This document shows, piece after piece, positions 1 through 6,270 of a DNA stretch of 13,522 nt. The DNA comes from Clostridia bacterium (GTDB taxonomy: Bacteria; Bacillota; Clostridia; Christensenellales; CAG-138). Each line of letters starts with the position of its first letter. Positions within the stretch are counted from its first letter, which is position 1. The DNA lies in assembly GCA_030530185.1 (NCBI GenBank), contig JAUMVL010000027.1, forward strand, positions 1 to 13,522, given 5' to 3'. A model generated the notes under the pieces. It had not been told where the DNA came from. It did not search any database and saw only the letters and a program-made list of their open reading frames with translations. The translations under genes were made by a program, and so were the position numbers.

Positions 1-156
1 CGTATACGGCGTAACGATGATGTCAACGGCAGCAGTCGGCGCCTGCTCCGAACCGGGCAGGTCGAAAAGCGTTGTTTTTTGGCAGCCAAAATAATTTGTT
101 GCAAGCAGAGCTGCCCCGAGAATCATCCAACCGCGTGCGCCGAACCGAGTCTGCAT
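1..156 (-). CDS. N-terminal part of an unrecognised membrane-anchored or secreted protein (runs off the window)
   Basis: Reading the minus strand from an ATG at 156-154 gives 52 open codons to the window edge. The protein starts with a basic segment (MQTRFGARGW), then a hydrophobic stretch at about residues 11-24, then a polar region rich in Pro, Ala and Thr. This is the shape of a signal peptide or signal anchor. A Cys at residue 25 follows Tyr-Phe-Gly, a poor lipobox, so lipoprotein status is doubtful. The ribosome binding site is weak: an AAAGG lies about 14 bases upstream of the ATG. A good extended -10 promoter on the same strand at 250-258 supports this being a real gene start. I do not recognise the family; most of the protein lies outside the window. 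Confidence 0.6.
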   Translation of the reverse strand, partial: MQTRFGARGWMILGAALLATNYFGCQKTTLFDLPGSEQAPTAAVDIIVTPYT

Positions 157-197
157 TTAGAGAAAACAGCCTTTCTTTTCACAAGATATTGGGATCG

Positions 198-230
198 AAA
201 AAGTGATAATTTTTAATCAGATTGATCACT
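198..230 (-). other. Leader hairpin with a following T run, upstream of the gene at 1-156
   Basis: On the minus strand AGTGAT-c-AAT pairs with ATT-ATCACT across an A/T-rich loop, leaving one bulged C, and TTTTT directly follows or overlaps the descending arm. The element lies between the predicted transcription start (about 243) and the start codon (156). It could be a weak attenuator, a dyad operator, or chance in AT-rich DNA. The stem is mostly A-T, so confidence is low. Confidence 0.25.
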
Positions 231-249
231 ATTCTGCTCCACGATACAC

Positions 250-258
250 ATTATAACA
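250..258 (-). promoter_or_regulatory. Extended -10 promoter for the minus-strand gene at 1-156
   Basis: On the minus strand the sequence reads TGT-TATAAT: a perfect -10 hexamer (plus-strand 250-255) with the TGn extension just upstream (256-258). I see no convincing -35 box 17 bases upstream, which is acceptable for an extended -10 promoter. The predicted start near 243 gives a leader of roughly 87 bases before the ATG at 156. Confidence 0.5.
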
Positions 259-410
259 GAAGCATTTGAATAAAGTTTGGGGAGTTTGTGAACACTTTTG
301 TGCGATTATATGGCAAACCTGTGTCCGAAACATTGCGAAAAACGCAAAAACAGAACGAAAAAACAATGTTCTTTTTTGGTTTTTTGTCTGTTTCACACTT
401 ATTATAGGGA

Positions 411-436
411 AAGAGAAAAGCACCCGCAAGGGGTGC
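411..436 (-). terminator. Rho-independent terminator of the small minus-strand gene
   Basis: On the minus strand GCACCC and GGGTGC form a 6-bp GC-rich stem around a 5-base loop (plus-strand 420-436). TTTTCTCTT follows (419-411). It lies 36 bases past the TGA of the gene at 473-859. The plus-strand side has only AAAA after the stem, so the terminator works for the minus strand. Confidence 0.75.
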
Positions 437-472
437 AAAACGGCGAATGGTGTCTGTTTTTGTCGATCCGCG

Positions 473-859
473 TCAATAGGGACGCAGCGCCTTTGCCTGC
501 ACGGCGGCAATCGCTACCGAAAGCAGGATCTCTTCCCGCCAGCGATACAGCGTCTGCGGCGAGGCGTACAGCTCCATGCTCAGGCGAAGGATCGATTCCT
601 GCACGACACAGCGCTTTGCGTGCGGTACATCCAACTGATACAGCCGCGCAAAAAAAACTTCCCGTTCCGGCGCGGCACTGCGTAAAAACGTACGTACGCG
701 CTCAACTGCCCACACCCATCGCTGCCGCTCGGCAAAACGCTTGCTGTCCCCGCTGCCGCCGCCGTCCAAATACCCCTTCACAAACGCTGCGCTCTCCCGA
801 TAGCGCAGGATTTCCGTTTCCGCAATCCGCTTCATCTCTCGCAAATTCAAAGTTCTCAT
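473..859 (-). CDS. Small basic protein resembling ArpU/RinA-type or sigma region 4-like regulators
   Basis: This 128-residue, Arg/Glu-rich, mostly helical protein has no membrane segment. Its C-terminal half (about residues 50-120) has the layout of phage late-gene regulators of the ArpU/RinA type: a segment with ER and aromatic residues, then a helix-turn-helix-like stretch around SPQTLYRWREEIL. The match is by eye and remote. Three starts compete. The ATG at 859 has AAAGGGG touching it with no spacing. A TTG at 850-848 sits 9 bases after that GGGG and is better placed. An ATG at 835 has no usable site. The gene has its own extended -10 promoter (901-909) and terminator (411-436), so it is probably monocistronic. 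Long open frames on the opposite strand here lack such signals. Confidence 0.6.
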   Translation of the reverse strand: MRTLNLREMKRIAETEILRYRESAAFVKGYLDGGGSGDSKRFAERQRWVWAVERVRTFLRSAAPEREVFFARLYQLDVPHAKRCVVQESILRLSMELYASPQTLYRWREEILLSVAIAAVQAKALRPY

Positions 860-900
860 CCCCTTTCATGCGGAACTGTGGAGCATTCGTCCACGCTGCC

Positions 901-909
901 AGTATAACA
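901..909 (-). promoter_or_regulatory. Extended -10 promoter for the small minus-strand gene
   Basis: The minus strand reads TGT-TATACT (plus-strand 901-909), a 5/6 -10 hexamer with the TGn extension and no clear -35. The predicted start near 894 gives a 35-44 base leader to the TTG or ATG start. The ten bases TTCTGTTATA are identical to those in the promoter of the gene at 1-156. Confidence 0.5.
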
Positions 910-991
910 GAAATCGGACAGGCTTTGGTGCGTTTCATGGTACAAATGAAAATTATTTATCGGTAAAAACAGGAAGGCGGTTTTTGGCAAG

Positions 992-1014
992 TCGTCGCAT
1001 CCCATGGGAGACGA
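992..1014. promoter_or_regulatory. Dyad centred on TCCCATGGGA between divergent promoters, possible operator
   Basis: TCCCATGGGA (1000-1009) is a perfect 10-bp palindrome. It is flanked by TCGTC (992-996) and GACGA (1010-1014), which also form an inverted repeat after a 3-base offset. It lies between the minus-strand promoter at 901-909 and the probable rnf promoter. The rest of 860-1235 (376 bases) holds only these promoters and the rnfC ribosome binding site; I see no gene there. Confidence 0.25.
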
Positions 1015-1103
1015 AGCGAATCCAAGGCAATGCAAATAAATAATAAAAGAAATATCGGATGAATTTGAGCCATAAAAAAGAAGGAATTGGGATGTTTTTT
1101 CGG

Positions 1104-1132
1104 TTTACAAACGATGCGATATCTGTTAAACT
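1104..1132 (+). promoter_or_regulatory. Probable promoter of the rnf-nrfA-ccs block
   Basis: TTTACA (1104-1109) and TAAACT (1127-1132) are separated by 17 bases. The -10 carries a TGT extension (1124-1126), like the two minus-strand promoters nearby. Transcription would start near 1139, giving a leader of about 97 bases before the GTG of rnfC. The hexamers match consensus 5/6 and 4/6. A six-base direct repeat CTGTTA (1123-1128 and 1131-1136) overlaps the -10. Confidence 0.45.
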
Positions 1133-1220
1133 GTTAGAGAAGTATGTCGTAATATGGGTGTGGTATCTGCATCCGATTGGGAACACACATGCTTTGGAAT
1201 CAGGTTTTATAGGAACAAGA

Positions 1221-1226
1221 AGGAGG
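1221..1226 (+). promoter_or_regulatory. Ribosome binding site that fixes the rnfC start
   Basis: AGGAGG ends nine bases before the GTG at 1236. The RnfC family motif GGVHP begins a few residues after this start. The reading frame stays open upstream to an ATG at 1059, but that stretch encodes nothing RnfC-like and contains the probable promoter. Confidence 0.85.
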
Positions 1227-1235
1227 AAGAGGACT

Positions 1236-2588
1236 GTGAACAGCACGTTTCGCGGCGGCGTTCATCCGAAAGGCCATAAGGAATTGAGCCGGGAGATGCC
1301 GCTGCGGGTATTCGATCCGAAGGGCGATCTGGTGTTTCCGCTGGCGCAGCACATCGGAAAGCCCGCCAAGGCAATCGTCAAAAAGGGCGATCCGGTCTTG
1401 GCCGGGCAGCGCATTGCGGAGGCGGACGGGTTCGTCTCTGCGAATATCATCTGCTCCTGCTCGGGGAAGGTCAAGGCTGTGGAGAAGCGCCGCACGATCG
1501 CCGGGTTGATGCAGGAGTGCATTGTTGTGGAAAACGACGGTCAGTTTACCGCGATCGAGGGCTTCGGTACACGCGAGGATATATCCGGTATCACAAAGGA
1601 AGAAATTCTGCGCCGCGTGGCGGATGCGGGCATCATCGGTCTCGGGGGAGCGGGCTTCCCGACGCACGTCAAGTTGGCTCCGAAAAACCCGGACGCGATT
1701 CGCTATCTGATTGCGAACGGCGCCGAATGCGAGCCTTACATCACGTGCAACGATCAATTGATGCGGTCCGAGGCCGATACGATTGTCGAGGGCATCGAGA
1801 TTACGCTGAAGCTGTTCCCGAATGCCGAAGGCGTGATCGCGATCGAGGACAACAAGCCCGAAGCGATCGCCGCAATGGAAAAGGCCGCGGCGGGGCATGA
1901 TCGCATCCGCGTTCTTCCGCTCTATACAAAGTATCCGCAGGGCGGCGAGCGCAGCCTCATCAAGGTGATTGCAGGCGTCGATTTCCCGATCACGAAGCTG
2001 CCGGCGGACGTCGGCTGCATCGTGGATAACGTCGGGACGCTGTATGCGATCGCGCGGGCGGTGGAATACCGCGAGCCGCTGTTTTGCCATGTGCTGACGG
2101 TCACCGGTGAAGCGGTTGCTTCTCCGTGCAATCTGATCGTGCGCGACGGAACGAGCTTTGCCGAGCTTGTCGAAGCGGCGGGCGGCATCAAAGAGGGCGT
2201 TACGCCAAAGAAAGTCATCTCCGGCGGTCCGATGATGGGCATTGCGGTCAGCACGCTCGACGTGCCGATCACCAAGACGACCAATGCGGTGACGGTGCTC
2301 GGTGAAGACATCGTCGAAAAGGCACAGGCGCAGGCGACGTCTTGTCTGCATTGCGGACGCTGCACGACGGTCTGCCCGTCCGGTCTGATGCCGCAGATGA
2401 TGCAGGACGCGATCCTTGCGGGCGATCTCGAACGGTATGAAACCAAGCTGTACGGGCTCGATTGTGTTGCGTGCGGCTCCTGCACCTATATCTGCCCGGC
2501 CAAGCGTCCGCTGACGCAGATGTTTAAGCAAACCAAGGCGGAAATCATGGCCCGCAAACGCGCGGCGGCAGCAGGAGGGAAGAAATGA
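1236..2588 (+). CDS. rnfC: RnfC, NADH-binding Fe-S subunit of the Rnf ferredoxin:NAD+ oxidoreductase
   Basis: RnfC is the cytoplasmic peripheral subunit where NAD+ is reduced (or NADH oxidised) in the ion-pumping Rnf complex. The 450-residue protein opens with the family motif GGVHP. It has the glycine-rich nucleotide/FMN-binding segment GLGGAGFPTHVKL at residues 135-147 and two [4Fe-4S] motifs near the C-terminus: C370-C373-C376-C380 and C410-C413-C416-C420, both followed by Pro. Size is normal for Gram-positive RnfC, without the long Ala/Lys-rich tail of many proteobacterial forms. The start is a GTG with a well-spaced AGGAGG. Its TGA overlaps the next ATG (ATGA), indicating translational coupling. 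It is the first gene of the block. Confidence 0.97.
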   Translation: MNSTFRGGVHPKGHKELSREMPLRVFDPKGDLVFPLAQHIGKPAKAIVKKGDPVLAGQRIAEADGFVSANIICSCSGKVKAVEKRRTIAGLMQECIVVENDGQFTAIEGFGTREDISGITKEEILRRVADAGIIGLGGAGFPTHVKLAPKNPDAIRYLIANGAECEPYITCNDQLMRSEADTIVEGIEITLKLFPNAEGVIAIEDNKPEAIAAMEKAAAGHDRIRVLPLYTKYPQGGERSLIKVIAGVDFPITKLPADVGCIVDNVGTLYAIARAVEYREPLFCHVLTVTGEAVASPCNLIVRDGTSFAELVEAAGGIKEGVTPKKVISGGPMMGIAVSTLDVPITKTTNAVTVLGEDIVEKAQAQATSCLHCGRCTTVCPSGLMPQMMQDAILAGDLERYETKLYGLDCVACGSCTYICPAKRPLTQMFKQTKAEIMARKRAAAAGGKK

Positions 2589-4162
2589 ATGCGGTATTGA
2601 ATCTGTCCTCCGGCCCGCACGCCAGAGATAAATGGACCACTTCCTTTATCATGCACGTTGTGCTCGCGTCGCTGCTGCCGACTGCGGTCATCGGCGTCAT
2701 CGTCAACGGATGGCACGCGCTGTTCATCATTCTTGCGTCGATCGTTGCGGCGATCGGAACCGAATGGATTTGGTGCGCGGCGCTCAAAAAGCCGAACTCC
2801 GTCAAGGATGGCAGCGCTGCGGTGACGGGCATGATGCTCGCGCTGTCGCTGTCGCCGACGGTTCCGCTGTATATTCCGATCATCGGTTCCGTATTCGCAA
2901 TCCTGGTCGTCAAGCTGTGCTTCGGCGGCATCGGCAAGAACTTTGTGAACCCGGCGCTGGCAGCTCGCTGCTTCCTGCTGATCTCGTTCGGCCGGGTCAT
3001 GACGCAGTTCCCGCTGGTGGACGGCATTTCCTCGGCAACGCCGACGGCCGATCTCATGGCGGGCAGAGCCGTCAACATCACGGCGATGTTCCTCGGCAAC
3101 ACGAACGGCGTGATCGGAAGCTCAATCCTGGGCCTGTTGGTCGGCGGCTTGATCCTGTGGGGACTCGACATCATCCACGGCGAAATCTGCTTCTCGGTGC
3201 TCGGCGGCTTCACGCTGTTTATGGGGTTGTTCGGCGGACAGGGCTTTGACCCGAAATTCCTGATTGCAAACCTGTGCGGCGGCGGCGTTGTCATGGGCGC
3301 GTTCTATATGGCGACCGACTATACGACCTCTCCGGTCAGCCGGCTCGGCCAGCTCACCTACGGCTGCCTGATCGGCGTACTCGGCGCGATGTTCCGCATC
3401 TTCACCGAAGCGGCGGACTCGTTCAGCTATTCGATCATCATTGCGAACCTGTTCACACCGTTGATCGACATGTATGTGATTCCGAAGCCGTATGCGTACC
3501 GCAAGAACGCGATCCGGCGCGCAAACGGCGAAGCGAGACTGCCGCTGTGGCAGCGGATCCCCAAGCCTGTGATCGCGCTGACGCTGATCACACTGCTGGC
3601 GGGTCTGGCGCTGTCGGGCGTTTACACGATGACCAAGGACACGATCGAGGAACAGAAGCGCGCGGCGAACGCGGCTTCCTACCGGGTCGTTGTGCCGGAT
3701 GCCGAAACGTTTGAAACGACGGCGGAAATCGACGCGGCGATCGAAGCGCTCGGCGAGGATGTCTATGGCAGCAAGTTTGGAAGAGCGTTTATCAATGAGG
3801 GCATCGTTGCCAAGAACGCAGCCGGCGAGATCTGCGGCTATGTTGTCAGCGTGACCACCGCCGACGGTTATGAGGGCAACATCACTCTGTCGCTCGGCAT
3901 TGCGCCGGACGGAACGCTGAACGGCATTGCGTTCACCGAACTCAACGAAACGCCCGGCATGGGCATGCGTGCAGCCGATCCCGAATTCAAGGATCAGTTC
4001 AACAACCGGCTGGTCACGCAGTTTGTTCACAACAAGGGCGGCGCGTCCGGCGACAACACGATCGACGCGATCTCCGGCGCATCCACCACCTCCGGCGCGG
4101 TCGTCAACGCGGTCAACGCGGGGCTCGACTTCTTCCACAGCGTGATGCAGGGAGGGAACTGA
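2585..4162 (+). CDS. rnfD-rnfG: RnfD-RnfG fusion, membrane flavoprotein with extracytoplasmic FMN domain
   Basis: One 525-residue frame carries both subunits. Residues 1 to about 312 are RnfD: many hydrophobic helices, the conserved KNFVNPALAAR segment (118-128), and the flavinylation motif SSAT with Thr152 as expected FMN acceptor. A basic linker (about 306-326, probably cytoplasmic) leads to a single helix at 328-348. RnfG follows: a soluble FMN-binding domain (about 350-525) expected outside the membrane. Its flavinylation motif is D494-A-I-S-G-A-S500-T-T-S, with Ser where Thr is most often found. RnfD and RnfG are usually separate proteins, and here they are joined without a stop. The topology is consistent, since RnfD's C-terminus and RnfG's N-terminus are both cytoplasmic. 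AGGAGG lies 6 bases before the ATG. FMN attachment needs ApbE, which is not in the window. Confidence 0.95.
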   Translation: MNAVLNLSSGPHARDKWTTSFIMHVVLASLLPTAVIGVIVNGWHALFIILASIVAAIGTEWIWCAALKKPNSVKDGSAAVTGMMLALSLSPTVPLYIPIIGSVFAILVVKLCFGGIGKNFVNPALAARCFLLISFGRVMTQFPLVDGISSATPTADLMAGRAVNITAMFLGNTNGVIGSSILGLLVGGLILWGLDIIHGEICFSVLGGFTLFMGLFGGQGFDPKFLIANLCGGGVVMGAFYMATDYTTSPVSRLGQLTYGCLIGVLGAMFRIFTEAADSFSYSIIIANLFTPLIDMYVIPKPYAYRKNAIRRANGEARLPLWQRIPKPVIALTLITLLAGLALSGVYTMTKDTIEEQKRAANAASYRVVVPDAETFETTAEIDAAIEALGEDVYGSKFGRAFINEGIVAKNAAGEICGYVVSVTTADGYEGNITLSLGIAPDGTLNGIAFTELNETPGMGMRAADPEFKDQFNNRLVTQFVHNKGGASGDNTIDAISGASTTSGAVVNAVNAGLDFFHSVMQGGN

Positions 4163-4163
4163 T

Positions 4164-4847
4164 ATGAATAAATACATCGAACGCCTGTATAACGGCATTA
4201 TCAAAGAAAACCCGACCCTGATTCTGATGCTCGGCATGTGCCCCACGCTCGCGGTTTCCACCCGCGCAATGAACGGCATCGGCATGGGCCTTTCGACGAC
4301 GGCGGTTCTGATCCTGTCGAACCTGGTCATCTCGCTGCTGCGCAAGGTGATCCCGGATCAGGTGCGCTTGCCCTCGTACATCGTGATCGTAGCGTCGCTC
4401 GTTACGGTGACCGAGCTTTTGATCGAGGCCTATTTGCCGTCGCTGTACGAAGCGCTCGGCATCTATATTCCGCTGATCGTCGTCAACTGCATCATTCTCG
4501 GCCGTGCGGAAGCGTATGCAAACAAAAACACGCCGGGCCTTGCGATCATGGACGGCCTCGGCATGGGCCTGGGCTTTACGATCGCGCTGACGCTGGCCGG
4601 TCTGTTCCGCGAGGTGCTCGGCGCGGGTACCGCGTTCGACCTCAAGGTCCTGCCGGACGGCGTCGATCCGATCGGTATCTTCATTCAGCCGCCGGGAGCG
4701 TTCCTGATCATTGCGTTCTTCATTATTATCATGAACGCGATCGGCATCAAGACGCGGCAGAGAAAGCTCGTCGAGAACGACGGCTGCGACGGCTGCTGCG
4801 CGGCATGCTCTGCCCCGTGTGAGAAAGCGGAGGAGGAAGCGAAATGA
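4164..4847 (+). CDS. rnfE: RnfE, integral membrane subunit of Rnf with a Cys-rich tail
   Basis: RnfE pairs with RnfA to form the membrane core that carries electrons across the bilayer and is linked to Na+ or H+ movement. The 227-residue protein shows about six hydrophobic helices. It has the conserved Cys residues C26 (in LGMCPTLAV) and C109 (in VNCIILGR), which with the RnfA pair are known to ligate an intramembrane [2Fe-2S] cluster. After the last helix comes a hydrophilic tail with five cysteines: C208, C211, C212, C215 and C219. By homology to NqrD the tail should be cytoplasmic. GGAGGG lies 7 bases before the ATG, one base after the preceding stop. The stop overlaps rnfA by ATGA. Confidence 0.96.
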   Translation: MNKYIERLYNGIIKENPTLILMLGMCPTLAVSTRAMNGIGMGLSTTAVLILSNLVISLLRKVIPDQVRLPSYIVIVASLVTVTELLIEAYLPSLYEALGIYIPLIVVNCIILGRAEAYANKNTPGLAIMDGLGMGLGFTIALTLAGLFREVLGAGTAFDLKVLPDGVDPIGIFIQPPGAFLIIAFFIIIMNAIGIKTRQRKLVENDGCDGCCAACSAPCEKAEEEAK

Positions 4848-5422
4848 AAAATCTGATTCTGATTATGATCACGGGCGCGCTCATCAACAACGTCGTCTTG
4901 AATCAGTTCCTCGGCATCTGCTCATTCCTCGGCGTGTCCAAGCAAATGAAGGCGTCGGCGTCGCTGGGCGGCGCGGTCATCTTCGTTATGACGATCGCCT
5001 CGGCGGTTGCGAGCCTGCTGTATGATTACGTTTTGAAGCCCTACGGACTGGATTTCATGAAAACGATCGTGTTCATCCTCGTCATTGCGGCGCTGGTGCA
5101 GATCGTGGAAATGTTCCTCAAAAAGACGTCGCCTGCGGTCTATAAGGCGCTCGGCATTTATTTGCCGCTGATTACGACCAACTGCGCGGTGCTCGGCGTG
5201 GCGCTGACGAACGTGCAGAACGGGTTCAACTTCGTTGAGAGCGTCCTGTCGGGATTCGGTACGGCGGTCGGTTTTACGATCGCAATCGTGCTGCTCGCGG
5301 GCATCCGCTCTCGAATCGTGGAGTCCGATCTTCCGAAGCCTCTGCGCGGCGCGCCGATCGTGTTGATCTCGGCGGCACTGATGTCGATTGCATTCATGGG
5401 CTTCTCGGGCCTGTCGTTCTGA
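4844..5422 (+). CDS. rnfA: RnfA, integral membrane subunit of Rnf
   Basis: RnfA is the inverted-topology partner of RnfE in the membrane core. The protein is 192 residues, the usual family length, with about six hydrophobic helices. It contains the two motifs with cluster-ligating cysteines: NQFLGIC (C26) and TTNCAVLG (C114). The similarity of these motifs to those of RnfE (LGMC, VNCIILG) reflects their known common origin. GGAGGAGG at 4829-4836 gives a strong ribosome binding site, and the start codon overlaps the rnfE stop by four bases. Confidence 0.97.
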   Translation: MKNLILIMITGALINNVVLNQFLGICSFLGVSKQMKASASLGGAVIFVMTIASAVASLLYDYVLKPYGLDFMKTIVFILVIAALVQIVEMFLKKTSPAVYKALGIYLPLITTNCAVLGVALTNVQNGFNFVESVLSGFGTAVGFTIAIVLLAGIRSRIVESDLPKPLRGAPIVLISAALMSIAFMGFSGLSF

Positions 5423-5435
5423 TCGGAGGTGCGGG

Positions 5436-6251
5436 ATGAATACGATTCTGATTACCACGCTCGTGATTACCGTGATCGGCATCATCGTCGGCGCGGGCCT
5501 CGTGTTCACGGGCAAGAAGTTCTACGTTGAGATCGATCCGCGCGAGTCCGCGGTGCGCGAAGCGCTGCCGGGCAACAATTGCGGCGCCTGCGGCTATGCA
5601 GGCTGCGATGCGATGGCGGCGGCGATCGCCAAGGGCGAGGCGCCGGTAAACGGCTGCCCCGTCGGCGGCGCGGCAAGCACGGCAAAGATCGGTGCAATCA
5701 TGGGCACCTCCGCGGAGGCCGTTGAACGCAAGACGGCGTTCGTGCGCTGCAAGGGCACCTGCGAGGTTACGCACAATCAGGGCAACTATGTCGGGATCAT
5801 GGATTGCCGTACGGCAATGCTGTCCGGCGTGAATGTCACCGAGTGCGACTATGGCTGCCTTGGCTTTGGTTCCTGCGCGGCAGTTTGCCCCGAGAACGCA
5901 ATTACCGTCAAGGACGGCGTTGCGGTCGTGAACCGCAGAAAGTGCGTCGGCTGCGGTCTGTGCGTCAAGGCATGCCCGCGGCATTTGATCGAACTGGTTC
6001 CCGAAAGCAAACGGGTCATTGTCCAATGCTCGAACAAGGACAAGGGACCGCTGGTCAAAAAGGTCTGTACGGCGGGCTGCATCGGCTGCGGCATCTGCCA
6101 AAAGCAATGCGAATTCGACGCGATCCACGTGACCGACAACCTTGCGCAGGTAACGTATGAGAACTGCACCCAGTGCGGCAAGTGCGTCGAAAAGTGCCCC
6201 GTCAAGGTCATTACCCCGCCGGCTAAATCGGCGGAGAACCTTCCCGCTTGA
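5436..6251 (+). CDS. rnfB: RnfB, ferredoxin-oxidising Fe-S subunit of Rnf
   Basis: RnfB is the membrane-anchored cytoplasmic entry point for electrons from reduced ferredoxin. The 271-residue protein has one N-terminal helix (about 5-25). It then has the RnfB-specific cluster motif C49-C52-C57 with C74, a central set at C137-C141-C147-C151, a ferredoxin motif C170-C173-C176-C180, a second set at C211-C215-C218-C221-C225, and a final ferredoxin motif C244-C247-C250-C254. With C105, C109, C124 and C198 it has 25 cysteines, enough for five or six [4Fe-4S] clusters, as in the Cys-rich clostridial RnfB type. I chose the ATG at 5436 because GGAGG ends 6 bases upstream; a longer in-frame start at 5388 lies inside rnfA. 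The nrfA gene starts 19 bases after its stop. Confidence 0.96.
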   Translation: MNTILITTLVITVIGIIVGAGLVFTGKKFYVEIDPRESAVREALPGNNCGACGYAGCDAMAAAIAKGEAPVNGCPVGGAASTAKIGAIMGTSAEAVERKTAFVRCKGTCEVTHNQGNYVGIMDCRTAMLSGVNVTECDYGCLGFGSCAAVCPENAITVKDGVAVVNRRKCVGCGLCVKACPRHLIELVPESKRVIVQCSNKDKGPLVKKVCTAGCIGCGICQKQCEFDAIHVTDNLAQVTYENCTQCGKCVEKCPVKVITPPAKSAENLPA

Positions 6252-6270
6252 TCGAATGTGAGGAAAAGCG

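Noticed and set aside
70..90. Lipobox around Cys25 of the minus-strand gene at 1-156
   Set aside because: The residues before Cys are Tyr-Phe-Gly, which do not fit the usual Leu-Ala/Ser-Gly/Ala pattern.
298..966. Open frames on the plus strand opposite the small minus-strand gene
   Set aside because: They have no good ribosome binding site, have low-complexity Arg/Pro/Ala composition, and run through the terminator and promoter of the minus-strand gene.
1059..1235. Upstream extension of rnfC to an ATG at 1059
   Set aside because: The 59 added residues do not resemble RnfC, the stretch holds the probable promoter, and AGGAGG is ideally placed for the GTG at 1236.
1200..2531. 443-codon minus-strand frame opposite rnfC
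   Set aside because: Arg/Asp-rich shadow with no family features, while rnfC is certain.
3122..4345. 407-codon minus-strand frame opposite rnfD-rnfG and rnfE
   Set aside because: Arg/Ala-rich shadow that crosses the boundary of two real genes.
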